Shown in pieces: positions 17,614 through 27,981 of a DNA stretch of 64,000 nucleotides. Every line of letters starts with the position of its first letter. The stretch's first letter is position 1. Origin of the DNA: Halorussus salinisoli (GTDB taxonomy: Archaea; Halobacteriota; Halobacteria; Halobacteriales; Haladaptataceae); contig SZNP01000006.1 of the NCBI GenBank assembly GCA_005239435.1, positions 248,001 through 312,000 of the forward strand, read 5' to 3'. The position numbers were made by a program, and so were the translations under genes. The notes beneath the pieces are model-generated. The model did not search any database, was not told the origin of the DNA, and worked only from the letters and a program-made list of their open reading frames with translations.

Positions 17614-17856
17614 GTCTGTGGCTACTTGCCGACCGGCCTAAACCTTTACCTTCCGGCCCAACCTTTTGCCGCGTCTTCGGGCCGCCGCAGGCGGTCGGGT
17701 GCCGGCAGAAGGTCGAGCAGAAGCCTTCGTCACCAGCTCGCGAGCGCGGCAAACTGCACTCGTGAGCGCGGTCCTCGGCTCGCTCACTCGTTCGCGGTAA
17801 TATCGCCGTGTCAGCGCGGTGCTTCCGCCACGGCGAACTCGGTCGGCGGGGGTCGG

Positions 17857-18036
17857 CTACTCCCCGGCGACGAGGAACGTCTTGCCGCCCTTGCGTTCGA
17901 GGTACACGTCGCCCACGTCCGGGAACCACTCGACGACGTACTCGTTCACGCGGTCGGTCTCGACGCCGGACACGTCGAGAATCGTCCTGTCGTCCGCGTC
18001 GGCCGTGCGTTCCCCGCGAGCGAACTGAGTTATCAT
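17857..18036 (-). CDS. Small conserved-looking protein, 59 residues
   Basis: Translates from the ATG at 18034-18036 as MITQFARGERTADADD and so on, ending FLVAGE before a TAG at 17857-17859. Soluble, no cysteine, no membrane helix. The middle (VNEYVVEWFPDVGDVYLERK) looks like beta strands. Codon use matches neighbours and both flanking gaps are free of genes. Function unknown. The gene is short and easy to miss, but composition and frame make it likely real. Confidence 0.65.
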   Translation of the reverse strand: MITQFARGERTADADDRTILDVSGVETDRVNEYVVEWFPDVGDVYLERKGGKTFLVAGE

Positions 18037-18129
18037 ATTCGAAGCTTATCCGGCAGTAGTATCAAGGTGAGCCGTCCGCGGTGAAAGTGAAACTAACCGA
18101 CGGCGGCGATTTGCCGACCGTCACTGGCT

Positions 18130-18339
18130 TCAGATGTAGTAGGCGGCGACGTAGGTCAGGAGCGCGAGCAGGACCAACGGGATGAGGTGAAGACCGAGCG
18201 CGATTACGGTCATGAACAGCGACGACGGCCACGGCGAAGTGAGGAGCAGTACCGCGATGAAGAACGCGAGGATGACCAGCGGGATGATGTTCACCGAGAT
18301 GTCGAGAAGCGTCTCGCGATTGAATACGGGGTGTGACAT
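18130..18339 (-). CDS. Small two-helix membrane protein
   Basis: 69 residues, no function recognised. Two long hydrophobic helices (about 15-35 and 42-65) joined by a short polar turn SPWPSS; N terminus MSHPVFNRETLLDIS is polar. A TATA-like GATTAAGCC is about 25 bases before the ATG, consistent with a leaderless transcript. Probably a membrane accessory protein; the partner is not evident. Confidence 0.7.
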   Translation of the reverse strand: MSHPVFNRETLLDISVNIIPLVILAFFIAVLLLTSPWPSSLFMTVIALGLHLIPLVLLALLTYVAAYYI

Positions 18340-18383
18340 GGAACGTTCGAACGATTGCGATCGGCTTAATCTCGTCGGCCACC

Positions 18384-18779
18384 TTACTCGTACAACAGTT
18401 GCTCGGCCTGCGTCCGCCGACGGGACAGGTCGAAAACGGGTTCGATTTCGGAATCGGCCGCCAGTCGGTCCAGCACCAGCAGCGGGTCGGTCCCCTCGCG
18501 TTCGACCCGCTCCAGCAGAGCCGAAAGCTCCTCGCGGTACAGTGCCAGCGAGTCGAGCAGTCCGACCGCGAGCGCCATCGCCACGCCCGTCTCACCGTCG
18601 GGGAACCCGTCGCTAATCCGCGTGAAGTCGGGCGTCTCCCCGGGGGCCGAGTCGGTCGGGTCGAGACGCAGACAGCGGGTGCAAATCGCGACGCACTCGG
18701 TCTCCTCGGGCAGGTAGTCGCGCAGGTCGGCCGGGACCCGGAAGGCCAACTGTTCGCTGCCGCACTCGGGACAGGTCAT
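18384..18779 (-). CDS. Conserved haloarchaeal zinc-ribbon protein, 131 residues
   Basis: Starts with CPECGSEQLAF and has a second knuckle CTRC about 30 residues later, a zinc ribbon over residues 3-37. The rest is helical and acidic, with a leucine-rich segment (VGLLDSLALYREELSALLERVE). Function unknown. It is the last gene on this strand before the atpD end 74 bases upstream, but a link with the ATP synthase is not shown. Confidence 0.7.
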   Translation of the reverse strand: MTCPECGSEQLAFRVPADLRDYLPEETECVAICTRCLRLDPTDSAPGETPDFTRISDGFPDGETGVAMALAVGLLDSLALYREELSALLERVEREGTDPLLVLDRLAADSEIEPVFDLSRRRTQAEQLLYE

Positions 18780-18853
18780 ACCGGTGAATCGGTCGGAGCA
18801 GTGAAAAACGTCGGTGAAGGGAATCGCAAACTCGGAGAACGACGGCGTCTCTA

Positions 18854-19552
18854 TCAGTCGGCGGTGACGACTTCCTCGTCTTCTGCGGCATCGGCAGCGG
18901 CGGCGGCTTCGCGCTCCTCTTTCTCCTCTTGTTCCTTCTTGGCCTTGATCTTCTTCAGGCGGAAGATCTCCTCGCGCTCCTGCTCTTCGAGTTTCTGCTC
19001 GATGTACTCCTGATTCTCCTTGAGGTCGGGCAGTAGCTTGAACTCCAGCGCGTTGACGCGGCGCTTGGTGGTCTCGATCTCGGTCAGCATCTTCTTCATC
19101 GCGGTCTCGACCTCGGCCGCCAGGATGATGCTCTCGAGCAGTTCCTCGTAGGCCTCCGCGGCCTCGTCGATGCGGGCGCTAGTTCCGAGAACGCCGTATC
19201 CGCGCTCGTCGAGTCCTTTCCGAACCTTGCTGGACTCGATTTGGGGCACGACGACGCCCATGATGTTCTTCGACTCGGTGGTGATTTCGGGGTGTTCCTT
19301 GAGTGCGGCCGCCGCACCGCGGACCGCCACGTCGCCCTCCATCGCGCGAGCCATGTTGATCTTCTGCTGGGCGAGTTCGTAGTTGTCCTCGAGACCCGAG
19401 CGAACGTCCTGGGCCTGGTCGAGGATGTCCATGAACTCCATGATGAGACCGTCACGCTTCTTCTCCAGCGTGTCGTGGCCCCGCTCGGAGAGTTCGATGC
19501 GGTCCTCTATCTGCATCAAATTCTTCCGAGTGGGTTTGACGTCCTTGGCCAT
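18854..19552 (-). CDS. atpD: A-type ATP synthase subunit D
   Basis: Central rotor-shaft subunit, two long antiparallel coiled-coil helices in the A1 core. 232 residues, about 20 longer than usual because of a charged C-terminal tail ([18 protein letters not shown]). The start ([21 protein letters not shown]) and the late TKRRVNALE motif are typical. Last gene of the ATP synthase cluster, separated from atpB by 207 bases instead of the usual few. Confidence 0.95.
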   Translation of the reverse strand: MAKDVKPTRKNLMQIEDRIELSERGHDTLEKKRDGLIMEFMDILDQAQDVRSGLEDNYELAQQKINMARAMEGDVAVRGAAAALKEHPEITTESKNIMGVVVPQIESSKVRKGLDERGYGVLGTSARIDEAAEAYEELLESIILAAEVETAMKKMLTEIETTKRRVNALEFKLLPDLKENQEYIEQKLEEQEREEIFRLKKIKAKKEQEEKEEREAAAAADAAEDEEVVTAD

Positions 19553-19759
19553 CTTAGGGGGAGTTTGTGGCTCAAGGGGGTTAACCTTTTACAGTCGGCG
19601 GCGTGGAAGCGGACGTCGGATACCGGGTCGGCGGCGGTAAGCCGGTATTTCTGTCGTCGGGCGACAGAGGAAACAGCGCGATTGGCGAGTAGGGAGTAAC
19701 CACTCGGAGTCGAAGTCGACCGCCCGTAAGAACGAAACTTCAAAAACTCGAAGTCGCGC
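19553..19759. other. Spacer between atpB and atpD
   Basis: 207 bases without a gene inside an otherwise tight operon. A minus-strand word TTTTACAG/CTGTAAAAGGTTAACC lies about 30-40 bases before the atpD ATG and could be a promoter or part of a leader. No hairpin longer than 6 bp was found by eye. Confidence 0.4.
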
Positions 19760-21175
19760 TCAGTCCGCCGCGACTTCTTCGACTTCTTCTTCGGGGTAGT
19801 ACTTCTCGATGAGTTCCTCGTCGATACGGTTGAGTTCCTCCTTGGGGAGCATCCCGAGGAGGTCCCAGCCGATGTCGAGGGTCTCGCCGATGTCGCGGTT
19901 CGTGTCGAAGCCCTGGTCGACGAACTCCGACTCGAATCGGTCGGCGAAGTCGAGGTACTTGTTGTCGCGCTCGGAGAGGGCCTCGCGGCCGACGATGTTC
20001 ACGAGGTCGCGCAGGTCCTCACCTTCCGCGTACGCGGCGTACATCTGGTCGGAGACGTCGCCGTGGTCCTCGCGGGTCAGCCCCTCGCCGATACCGTCGT
20101 CCATCAGGCGCGAGAGGCTCGGCAGGACGTTGATCGGCGGGGTGACGCCCTGCGAGTTGAGGTCCCGGTCGATGTAGATCTGTCCCTCGGTGATGTAGCC
20201 GGTCAGGTCCGGAATCGGGTGGGTGTCGTCGTCGCCGGGCATCGTGAGGATGGGAATCTGGGTGACGGACCCGTCGCGGCCCTCGATACGACCTGCACGC
20301 TCGTAGAGTTGCGCGAGGTCGGTGTACATGTAACCCGGGTAGCCACGGCGGCCCGGCACCTCTTCGCGGGCCGCACCGATTTCGCGCAGGGCCTCACAGT
20401 AGTTGGTCATGTCCGTGAGGATGACCAGCACGTGGTAGCCCTTGTCGAACGCGAGGTACTCCGCGGTGGTCAGCGCGAGGCGCGGCGTGACCGTCCGCTC
20501 GACTGCGGGGTCGTCCGCGAGATTCGTGAAGACCACGGAGCGTTCGAGTGCGCCCGTGCGCTCGAAGTCCTCCATGAACTCGTTGGCCTCTTCGGCCGTG
20601 ATGCCCATCGCGCCGAAGACGACTGCGAACTCCGAGCCGTCGTCGTCCTCGCTCGCTTCGTCTTCTTCCGGCACGGTCGCCTGTCGCGCGATCTGGAGCG
20701 CGAGTTCGTTGTGGGGCAGACCGGACCCGGAGAAGATGGGGAGCTTCTGGCCGCGGACCAGCGTGTTCATGCCGTCGATGGCGGAGACGCCGGTCTGGAT
20801 GAACTCCTCGGGGTACTCGCGTGCGGTCGGGTTGATAGCCGCGCCGACGATGTCTCGTCGCTCGTCCGGGACGATCTCCGGGCCGCCGTCGATGGGGTTG
20901 CCGGAACCGTCGAGGACGCGACCGAGCAGGTCCTCGGTGACGGGCATCTTCATCGTCTCGCCGAGGAACCGAACCGAACTCTTCCGGTCGATACCCTCGG
21001 TGCCTTCGAACACCTGAATCGAGACGAGACCCTCGCTCGATTCGAGGACCTGTCCGCGCTTGGTGTCGCCGTTCGGCGTCTCGATTTCGACGATCTCGTC
21101 GTAGCCGATGGGTTCGTCTACCTCTGCGAACACCAGCGGACCGCTGATCTCCGTAATGGTTTGGTACTCTTTCAT
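19760..21175 (-). CDS. atpB: A-type ATP synthase subunit B
   Basis: Non-catalytic nucleotide-binding subunit of the A3B3 head. 471 residues, normal. It has the B-type pattern without a full Walker [20 protein letters not shown] near residue 150, and the [14 protein letters not shown] segment. No intein. The start is 3 bases after the atpA stop, so it is translated with atpA. Confidence 0.97.
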   Translation of the reverse strand: MKEYQTITEISGPLVFAEVDEPIGYDEIVEIETPNGDTKRGQVLESSEGLVSIQVFEGTEGIDRKSSVRFLGETMKMPVTEDLLGRVLDGSGNPIDGGPEIVPDERRDIVGAAINPTAREYPEEFIQTGVSAIDGMNTLVRGQKLPIFSGSGLPHNELALQIARQATVPEEDEASEDDDGSEFAVVFGAMGITAEEANEFMEDFERTGALERSVVFTNLADDPAVERTVTPRLALTTAEYLAFDKGYHVLVILTDMTNYCEALREIGAAREEVPGRRGYPGYMYTDLAQLYERAGRIEGRDGSVTQIPILTMPGDDDTHPIPDLTGYITEGQIYIDRDLNSQGVTPPINVLPSLSRLMDDGIGEGLTREDHGDVSDQMYAAYAEGEDLRDLVNIVGREALSERDNKYLDFADRFESEFVDQGFDTNRDIGETLDIGWDLLGMLPKEELNRIDEELIEKYYPEEEVEEVAAD

Positions 21176-21178
21176 GGT

Positions 21179-22945
21179 TTAGTAGAGCTCTCGAAGCTGT
21201 TCTTTCATGTCGTCTTCGAGGTCGGCGACGAACTCGTCGGCCTCGTCGTCCGGAGTCGTCGCGATGCGGTTCAGCCGCGGTGCGGCGTCGATGTTCGTGA
21301 TTTCGTCCACCGGGACGCCAGCGTCGAGCGCGTCGAACGCCTCGTCGTTGAACGTCCGGATAGCACCCATGATTAGGTAGGACTTCTCGGGCGGACAGTT
21401 GGTGTCCACGTCGTGGAGCGCGTTCTGCTGGAGGAAGGCCTCGCGGATGTACCGCGCGACTTCCAGCGTCAACTGCTGGTCCTCCGGCAGGGCGTCCTTA
21501 CCGACGAGCTGGACGATCTCCTGCAGTTCGTCCTCCTCGTCGAGCACGTCGACCGCCCACTGGCGCTGTTCGGGCCAGTCTTCGGCGACGTTCTCCACGA
21601 ACCACGGGTCGAGCTGTTCCTTGTAGAGCGAGTAGGACTCGTTCCAGTTGATCGAGGGGAAGTGGCGACGCTCGGCGAGGTCCGCGTCGAGCGCCCAGAA
21701 GGTCTTGACGATACGCAGGGTGTTCTGGGTGACGGGTTCCGAGAAGTCACCACCGGGCGGGGAGACTGCGCCGACCACGGTCACCGATCCCTCGGTGTCG
21801 TTGATGTTGTCGAAGTAACCGGCGCGCTCGTAGAACTCCGAGAGGCGCGCGGCGAGGTACGCGGGGTACCCCTCTTCGCCGGGCATCTCCTCCAGTCGGG
21901 AGGAAATCTCACGCATCGCCTCGGCCCACCGCGAGGTGGAGTCGGCCATCAGCGCCACGTCGTACCCCATGTCGCGGTAGAACTCCGCGATGGTGATTCC
22001 CGTGTACACGCAGGATTCGCGCGCCGCGACGGGCATGTTCGACGTGTTGGCGATGAGGCACGTTCGGGACATCAGCGGCTTCCCGGTGACCGGGTCTTCG
22101 AGGTTCGGGAAGTCGTCGATGACCTCGGTCATCTCGTTGCCGCGCTCGCCACAACCGATGTAGACGACGATGTCGGCGTCGGCCCACTTCGCCAACTGCT
22201 GCTGGGTAACGGTCTTGCCGGACCCGAACGGACCCGGAATCGCCGCGGTTCCGCCCTTCGCCAGCGGGAACAGGCCGTCCTGCACGCGCTGGCCCGTCAC
22301 GAGCGGGGTTCGCGGCGTCTTCTTGTCCTCGGCGGGGCGGGCCTCGCGGACCGGCCACTCCTGTCGCATCGAAATCTCTTCGCCGGTGTCGAGTTCGACG
22401 ACCGTCTGCTCGACGGTGTAGTTGCCGGCCTCGACGGCGACGACTTCGCCGCCCTCGGAGTCGGGCGGAACCATCACTTTGTGGTCGATGCTCTCGGTCT
22501 CGGGCACGATGCCGAGGATGTCGCCGGGTTCGACTTCGTCGCCTTCGCTGACTTCGGGGTCGAACTCCCACGTCTTTTCGAGGTCGATACCGGGTGCGTC
22601 CACACCGCGGTCGAGGAACGCGCCCATCTTGTCTTCGAGGACCGTCAGCGGACGCTGGACGCCGTCGTAGATGGAGTCCAGCATGCCGGGGCCGAGGTCC
22701 ACGGACAGGGGTTCGCCGGTGTTCTCGACCGGTTCGCCCGGTGCGACGTTCGAGGTTTCCTCGTACACCTGAATCGTCGTCAGGTTGCCTTCGATCTCGA
22801 TGACCTCACCCATCAGCCCTTCCTCGCCGACGTACACCACGTCGTTCATCCGGGCGTCGAGGTCAGTGGCGGTCACGACCGGTCCACTTACGCTCTCGAT
22901 GACGCCGTCCTCTCGAACGGTGTCGGATTCAGTTGCTTGGCTCAT
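21179..22945 (-). CDS. atpA: A-type ATP synthase subunit A (catalytic)
   Basis: Catalytic subunit that makes ATP in the A1 head. 588 residues. Walker A is [17 protein letters not shown] at about residues 235-250, and the non-homologous insert of A/V-type A subunits precedes it. No intein interrupts the P-loop, although archaeal atpA is a known intein site. Start overlaps the end of atpF by 4 bases. Confidence 0.97.
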   Translation of the reverse strand: MSQATESDTVREDGVIESVSGPVVTATDLDARMNDVVYVGEEGLMGEVIEIEGNLTTIQVYEETSNVAPGEPVENTGEPLSVDLGPGMLDSIYDGVQRPLTVLEDKMGAFLDRGVDAPGIDLEKTWEFDPEVSEGDEVEPGDILGIVPETESIDHKVMVPPDSEGGEVVAVEAGNYTVEQTVVELDTGEEISMRQEWPVREARPAEDKKTPRTPLVTGQRVQDGLFPLAKGGTAAIPGPFGSGKTVTQQQLAKWADADIVVYIGCGERGNEMTEVIDDFPNLEDPVTGKPLMSRTCLIANTSNMPVAARESCVYTGITIAEFYRDMGYDVALMADSTSRWAEAMREISSRLEEMPGEEGYPAYLAARLSEFYERAGYFDNINDTEGSVTVVGAVSPPGGDFSEPVTQNTLRIVKTFWALDADLAERRHFPSINWNESYSLYKEQLDPWFVENVAEDWPEQRQWAVDVLDEEDELQEIVQLVGKDALPEDQQLTLEVARYIREAFLQQNALHDVDTNCPPEKSYLIMGAIRTFNDEAFDALDAGVPVDEITNIDAAPRLNRIATTPDDEADEFVADLEDDMKEQLRELY

Positions 22946-23283
22946 TCGTTGTCACCTTGTTCGTCTTCGTCCATAAGGTCGATACCGATTGCACGCTTGA
23001 TCTTCCCGCGCAGTCCGCCGCTTCCCGCGCCGCCGCCGATGGAGACCATCGTCGGTTCGACGCTCGTCTCGACCTGCTGTCGAACTTGGCGCGACAGGTA
23101 GTCGAGGTCCTCGTCGTGCATCACGACGATGCCGACGTCGTCGTCTTCGAGAACGCGGGTCACTGCGTCGTCGAGTTCCGTTTCCTTGTCGTCGTCCGGG
23201 ACGTTCTCGAACTTCCGGACGCCAGCGAGGCGGAACCCGGTAGTGAACTCCGGACTGCCGACGACTGCGATTTCCTGGCTCAT
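22942..23283 (-). CDS. atpF: A-type ATP synthase subunit F
   Basis: 113-residue regulatory subunit of the rotor stalk. It starts with [20 protein letters not shown] and has the [11 protein letters not shown] segment typical of the family. It overlaps atpC and atpA by 4 bases on either side, the tightest part of the cluster. Confidence 0.95.
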   Translation of the reverse strand: MSQEIAVVGSPEFTTGFRLAGVRKFENVPDDDKETELDDAVTRVLEDDDVGIVVMHDEDLDYLSRQVRQQVETSVEPTMVSIGGGAGSGGLRGKIKRAIGIDLMDEDEQGDNE

Positions 23284-24341
23284 AGTATCACCAGTTCGTT
23301 CTCGATTTCGTCCTCGCTCAGTCCGGCCTCGCGGCCACGGGCGATGGCGCGAATGTTGTCGACTTCGCGCTCCTTCGCCAACACGTAGGCCAGCACCGGA
23401 CAGATCGACAGCGGAAAGACGTGCGAGAGGTGGTCGGAGTACTCGAGGAGCGCAGCGTCTAGAGCGTGCTCGAAGCCGATGAGGCTGTCGGCGCGCTCCA
23501 GTTCGTCGAGCGCCTCCGAGAGGTCGTCGCCGTACGTACTGTCTCGGATGAACGTCGCCAGTTCGTCGACGCTCGTGGACAACTGGGACAGTTCCGACGC
23601 GCGGAACAACTGTCCGCCCTCGATGAAGTAGTCGGCGGGGTCCAAGTCAGCGCCGGTCCGAGCGATGCGCAACGCGTTGCGCGCATTTCGGAAGTCGATT
23701 TCGGCCTGCAGGAACTCGACGTACAACTGCGTCGCTCGGTTGTCGCTGTCGGTGACGCCTGCCATGAGGCCCTCGTAGTACGTGCGGTCGACCGCGTTCT
23801 CCAGCGGAATCAGCACGCCCGTCTCCTCGTAGTCCTCGTACGCTGCCCCGATCGCGTCGCCGTAACGCGTGCGGTCGAGCATCTCGACGACGTCCTCGAT
23901 GGAGTTGGATTCGACCAGTCGATCGAGGAACTGCCGGTCTAACTCACCAGCGTAGATGAGGTCCTCCTCGATGGCCTCGCTGTCGGAGTCGGAGTAGATA
24001 CCCCGGACGATCGTCTTGATGTTCCACGCGTCGAACTTCCGGAGGTATCGGGCGATGAGCGCGTACAGTTGACCGTCAGCCCACCGGAGCAGGTCGTTGA
24101 AGTGCTTGGCGAGATTGCGATTGAGGGCGTGTTCGATGAGGTCCACGCCGTCGTAGCGGGAGCCGAGCGCGTTCACTTCCGTCTCGTACTCGGTCTCCTC
24201 CATGTATCGCGCTATCTCGCTGGGACCCATCCGGATGAGTTTCCGGTAGTCCTCGTCGTCGAACAACGCCGCTCGCCGGGCCTGAACCCGCGCGGTGACG
24301 TACTCGTAGTTCGAGGTTCCCTCCGTCTCTTTCACGCTCAT
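23280..24341 (-). CDS. atpC: A-type ATP synthase subunit C
   Basis: Links the rotor ring to the central stalk (homologue of V-type subunit d). 353 residues, helical, with the family's opening NYEYVTARVQARRAALFDDE and SEIARYMEET segment. Start overlaps the atpE stop by 4 bases; the end overlaps atpF. Confidence 0.95.
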   Translation of the reverse strand: MSVKETEGTSNYEYVTARVQARRAALFDDEDYRKLIRMGPSEIARYMEETEYETEVNALGSRYDGVDLIEHALNRNLAKHFNDLLRWADGQLYALIARYLRKFDAWNIKTIVRGIYSDSDSEAIEEDLIYAGELDRQFLDRLVESNSIEDVVEMLDRTRYGDAIGAAYEDYEETGVLIPLENAVDRTYYEGLMAGVTDSDNRATQLYVEFLQAEIDFRNARNALRIARTGADLDPADYFIEGGQLFRASELSQLSTSVDELATFIRDSTYGDDLSEALDELERADSLIGFEHALDAALLEYSDHLSHVFPLSICPVLAYVLAKEREVDNIRAIARGREAGLSEDEIENELVIL

Positions 24342-24919
24342 TGCTCGAAGAGGCGTTTGCTAACGTCCTGAAGGTTGTCTTCCCAGACGTCCTCCAGCAC
24401 CGAGTCGAACGTGTTGTTCACGCGCAGGCGGGACTGCTCGCTCTCGACGACGACGCCGCCGAGACAGTCGTACTCGCCGGCGTACTCGTAGCCGTCGTAA
24501 TCGGCCACGATGTCGGTGAGGAGTTCGTCGTCCTCGGGCTTGCCGTAGACGCGGACGGTGTCGCTGTCCTCGAACTCCTCGCTGGCGGCGTCGAGCAGTT
24601 CGCGCGTCAGTTCCTCGCGGTCGTCACCTTCGAGGGTGGCGATGCGATCTTCGACCGAAGCACGAACGTCCTGCAACACGTCACGTCGGGCTTCGAGGCG
24701 CTTCTGCTTGGCCTCCAACTTGGCGCTGGAGAGCTTCTGCTCGCGCTCTTGGGCGATTGTCTGCTCGGTTTCCCGTTCTTGCTCCGCGAGAATCTCGTCG
24801 GCGTCGCTCTCTGCCTCGGAGATAATTTCGTTTGCGCGCTCGTCGCCCTCCGAACGAATTTCCTTCGCGCGCTCGCGGGCCTCGTTTCGAATATCCTCAA
24901 CTACTGTGTCCAAACTCAT
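24338..24919 (-). CDS. atpE: A-type ATP synthase subunit E
   Basis: Peripheral-stalk subunit. 193 residues: residues 1-100 form a charged coiled coil rich in Glu, Arg and Ala, and the C-terminal half is the globular head (LGGVVVESEQSRLRVNNTFDS). It pairs with subunit H to form the stator stalk. 21 bases after atpK, then overlapping atpC. Confidence 0.95.
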   Translation of the reverse strand: MSLDTVVEDIRNEARERAKEIRSEGDERANEIISEAESDADEILAEQERETEQTIAQEREQKLSSAKLEAKQKRLEARRDVLQDVRASVEDRIATLEGDDREELTRELLDAASEEFEDSDTVRVYGKPEDDELLTDIVADYDGYEYAGEYDCLGGVVVESEQSRLRVNNTFDSVLEDVWEDNLQDVSKRLFEQ

Positions 24920-24940
24920 TGATAAGAGGGGGAAAGGGGT

Positions 24941-25216
24941 CTATTGCGGGACGAGGAACACGACGACCAGCGCCAGGATGACGAGCGTCTCGGGCAGGAC
25001 CGTCATGATGAGGCCCGTACCGAAGAGACTCTCGTCCTCCGCGATAGCGCCGATAGCGGCGCTACCGATACCGCGTTCCGCGTAGCCAGCACCGAGGGCC
25101 GCGAGACCGACTGCGAGCGCGGCCGCGGCCTTGTTCGGGATGGCGGGCGAGGATGCCGCGCCTTCTTGTGCGAGCAATGCTACAGCGTCGACGAATGTAG
25201 GTGCAAGTTCGAGCAT
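24941..25216 (-). CDS. atpK: A-type ATP synthase subunit K (rotor ring)
   Basis: Membrane subunit forming the ion-translocating ring. 91 residues, two-helix hairpin form. Helix 1 carries GLAALGAGYAERGIGSAAIGAI and helix 2 PETLVILALVVVFLV with the ion-binding Glu (in LPETL). An N-terminal 25 residues precede helix 1. The 205 bases before it hold a probable internal promoter. Confidence 0.95.
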   Translation of the reverse strand: MLELAPTFVDAVALLAQEGAASSPAIPNKAAAALAVGLAALGAGYAERGIGSAAIGAIAEDESLFGTGLIMTVLPETLVILALVVVFLVPQ

Positions 25217-25421
25217 GGTTTGGAGTTCTCCTATAGCTCTCGTAACCGGACAGTCCTATTTCCCGCTACTGGAGTCATAAAGCTTCCCAAAAGAGTTCGA
25301 CGGATGGCCGTCGAAGGGCCGTAAACCCCAACTCGTGGTAGCAAATACCAAAGGAAAACGAAATCCGTGAAGTAGCCACTTCGTCGGGAGTACCGTCCGA
25401 AATAGGAAAGCGATCAGAGCG
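25217..25421. promoter_or_regulatory. Spacer between atpI and atpK with a possible internal promoter
   Basis: 205 bases without a gene. On the minus strand GCTTTATGAC near 25270-25280 is a TATA-like box that would start a transcript about 30 bases before atpK, supplying extra message for the ring subunit, which is needed in many copies. A T-rich stretch downstream of atpI could end part of the first transcript. Sequence-only suggestion. Confidence 0.4.
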
Positions 25422-27626
25422 TCAGTCTTCGGTCGTGTACGACCGCTCGTAGCCGAACGGTTCGTACTCCTCGCCGCCGCCTTCGTAGAACTTGCCGAAG
25501 AACTCGACGTACTCGAGACGGACCGCCTGCAGACCGGCGCTGGTGATACCGAGCGCCAGCACCAGCAGGTGACCGATGACCAGCACGAGGAGACCGACGA
25601 GCAGTCCGCCGATGCCGGAGTGAACCAGCCCGCCGAACATGTGACTCGTCACCTCGTGGCCGTGGTACATCGTGCCGACCTCGGGCATGTGACCGAGACC
25701 GAAGTGCCACTCCGCGTGGCTGCCTTCTCCGGTGACGTAGACCCCGAAGAAGAGGAGGTTGACCGCGAAGGCCATCCCCGCCTTCGCCAGCAGAACGGCC
25801 GCAATCCGAGTGTACGAGAGGGCGTCCGAGAGGACGCTGAGGCTCTCCAACGCTCCGATGACGACGCCGGGACCGCCGAAGTGCTTGACCTCACCGGCGA
25901 GGTAGAGAAGGAACCCGACGCCGCCGAGGGCGAGACCGAGGGTCCCGACTTCGGGCGAGAAGCCACTGAAGCCGAGTGCGAACGGCTCGCCGTCGAACAC
26001 GGTGTACAGGAAGTCCGGCTTCGTTCCGCTGACCTGCGTGCTGAATATCCACGTCCAGATACCCGCGAACAGCAGGACCCACGAACCGCTTTCGAGGACG
26101 GCGTCGACCGGGTCGTGGCCGACTTCCTCGACGAAGCCGAAGATGTATCCGACCGTCATGTGGGCCAGCCCCGCGAGTACGGAGAGGGTCATCCACGACA
26201 GCGCGAAGTCGGCGTTGACTGGCTGGAGACCCTTCTTGATGGGCGGGCCTCCGAAGCCGAGTGCGCCTTCCCAGAAGTGGGTGGCAATCAGGTGTAAGCC
26301 GAAGATTTCGCCGTACAGCACGCCGAACAGCGCCGTGAAGCCACCGGCCCACAGCGCGATGCCGCCGAGGCTCTTGAACGCCGGATTGTCGAAGGAACGG
26401 TAGAGCCAGTAGCCGATGCCCACGTACAACAGCCCGTACCCGAGGTCACCGATCATGAACCCGAAGAACGCCGGGAACGTCAGGAACAGGACGACCGTCG
26501 GGTCGAACTCGAAGTACCGCGGTCGGTTGATGGTCTCGACCAGCAGTTCGAAGGGCTTGACCGCGCCGGGGTTGTCCTGCACGACCGGCGGTTGGTCGTC
26601 GTCCATCGTGGTACCACCGTCGGCGGCGACCTCTCCCTCGGCAGTCTCGTCGTGCGCCGCGGGTTCCTCGTGGCCGTGAGCCTCGTGTGCGTCGTACGAG
26701 GCGCGTTCGAGTTCGTCGACCTCGACTCGGTCGCCGACCGCGTCGCCGAGGGCGCTGGCCAACTCGGTGTATCGGTCGGTCGGAATCCAGCCTTCGGCGA
26801 CGAACGCGTTCTCGGTCGTGGCGAAGTTGAGCGGCGCTTCGGCCTTCTGGACGTCGATGCTCAACTTCTCCTCGGCCGCGAGCAGGAAGCCGGCCGTGTC
26901 GAGTTTGACGTTCTCGACTTCGTTCTCGACGCTGTCGAGTTCGGATACGAGCTTCTGTCGCTCGTGTTCGAGTTCCTCGACGTACTCCTCGGGGCTTCCC
27001 TCTGCGTCGGGAATCTCCAGCGAGGCGAAATCGACGCCGACCAGCACCTCGTCCAGAGCGTCGTCGTCGGTGGCGTCCTCGGGATAGGCGAAGACGGCGA
27101 CGGTGCCGTCTCCCGAGAACGTGCCGAACTCGCTGATGGCGTCGGCGTCGGCGAGCGTCTGGCGAACTTCCTCCTCGTCGGCCTCGCCGACCGCGACCTG
27201 TAGCGTCTCGTAGCCCGAGAGCAGGTCGAGGTCGATACCGAGGTCCGCGAACGGCTTCACCGATCCGAGTCGGTCTTCGACGTCGCGGAGTTCGTTCTCG
27301 AGTTCGCTCCGGCGGTCGTCGAGTTCGTTGACCTCCGTGCGGACGGATTCGAGTTCGTCTTCGAGAGCTTCGTCGGTGACGATTCGGTTCGGTCCGGCGT
27401 CCTCCTCGTCGATGTCGAGGATGCTCTCGAGGGAGCGAACGGTGACGAGCTTCTCGGACGCCTTCTCGGCACCCTCGACCGGGTCACCCGGCTCGAAGCC
27501 CTCCCACGAGCCGTCGTAGTCGGACAGGTGAACCAGATTCAGCTCGTGGACGGTCTCGATGACGTCGTCCATGACGGCGCGCGACCCCGTCACGGACACC
27601 TTGCTCATTCGTTCAGGTCTGAGCAT
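25422..27626 (-). CDS. atpI: A-type ATP synthase subunit I (subunit a)
   Basis: Large membrane stator subunit through which ions pass. 734 residues: a cytoplasmic coiled-coil N-terminal half (to about residue 370, ending in an acidic linker rich in His, Glu and Ala) and a C-terminal membrane half of about seven helices with the FPAFFGFMIGDLGYGLLY motif. Its start overlaps the atpH stop. The acidic linker before the membrane part is longer than in non-halophiles. Confidence 0.96.
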   Translation of the reverse strand: MLRPERMSKVSVTGSRAVMDDVIETVHELNLVHLSDYDGSWEGFEPGDPVEGAEKASEKLVTVRSLESILDIDEEDAGPNRIVTDEALEDELESVRTEVNELDDRRSELENELRDVEDRLGSVKPFADLGIDLDLLSGYETLQVAVGEADEEEVRQTLADADAISEFGTFSGDGTVAVFAYPEDATDDDALDEVLVGVDFASLEIPDAEGSPEEYVEELEHERQKLVSELDSVENEVENVKLDTAGFLLAAEEKLSIDVQKAEAPLNFATTENAFVAEGWIPTDRYTELASALGDAVGDRVEVDELERASYDAHEAHGHEEPAAHDETAEGEVAADGGTTMDDDQPPVVQDNPGAVKPFELLVETINRPRYFEFDPTVVLFLTFPAFFGFMIGDLGYGLLYVGIGYWLYRSFDNPAFKSLGGIALWAGGFTALFGVLYGEIFGLHLIATHFWEGALGFGGPPIKKGLQPVNADFALSWMTLSVLAGLAHMTVGYIFGFVEEVGHDPVDAVLESGSWVLLFAGIWTWIFSTQVSGTKPDFLYTVFDGEPFALGFSGFSPEVGTLGLALGGVGFLLYLAGEVKHFGGPGVVIGALESLSVLSDALSYTRIAAVLLAKAGMAFAVNLLFFGVYVTGEGSHAEWHFGLGHMPEVGTMYHGHEVTSHMFGGLVHSGIGGLLVGLLVLVIGHLLVLALGITSAGLQAVRLEYVEFFGKFYEGGGEEYEPFGYERSYTTED

Positions 27627-27945
27627 GCACCGCCTCCTCGAACAGGTCTACCACGTAGTCGGTTACTTCCTCCTCGTTCTCGCGCGCTCGCGATTCGAGT
27701 TCCTCACGCTCTTGCTCGCCCTCGGCGAGAATCTCGTCGCGCTCGGCCTCGATTTCCTCGCGAGCCTCGGCGAGACGTTCGTCGTGAAGCTCGGACGCCT
27801 CGTCCTCGGCTTCGCGGCGGATCTCCTCCGCCTCTTTCCGAGCGTCGGAGATGCGCTGCTCGCGCTCCTCCTCGGCCTCGGCGACGATATCGTCGGCCTC
27901 TTGTTCGGCCTCCTTGATTCGTTCGAGAACCTCTGGCCTCGGCAT
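27613..27945 (-). CDS. atpH: A-type ATP synthase subunit H
   Basis: 110-residue peripheral-stalk subunit, almost entirely a charged coiled coil (Glu/Arg/Ala heptads from residue 6 to 95). First gene of the ATP synthase operon. ATG at 27945 (MPRPEVLERIKEAEQEADD); the longer frame is rejected because it crosses the promoter. It pairs with subunit E. Confidence 0.93.
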   Translation of the reverse strand: MPRPEVLERIKEAEQEADDIVAEAEEEREQRISDARKEAEEIRREAEDEASELHDERLAEAREEIEAERDEILAEGEQEREELESRARENEEEVTDYVVDLFEEAVHAQT

Positions 27946-27973
27946 ACTAATCGTCCGAATCTTGCGCAAGCGG

Positions 27974-27981
27974 CTATAAAC
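27974..27981 (-). promoter_or_regulatory. TATA box of the ATP synthase operon
   Basis: Minus-strand GTTTATAG lies about 30 bases before the atpH ATG, so the transcript would have almost no leader. The divergent methyltransferase gene has its own box (GATTATTT) at 28085-28092. Confidence 0.55.

Noticed and set aside
21179..22945. An intein in atpA
   Set aside because: The P-loop region is continuous and the length of 588 residues is normal.
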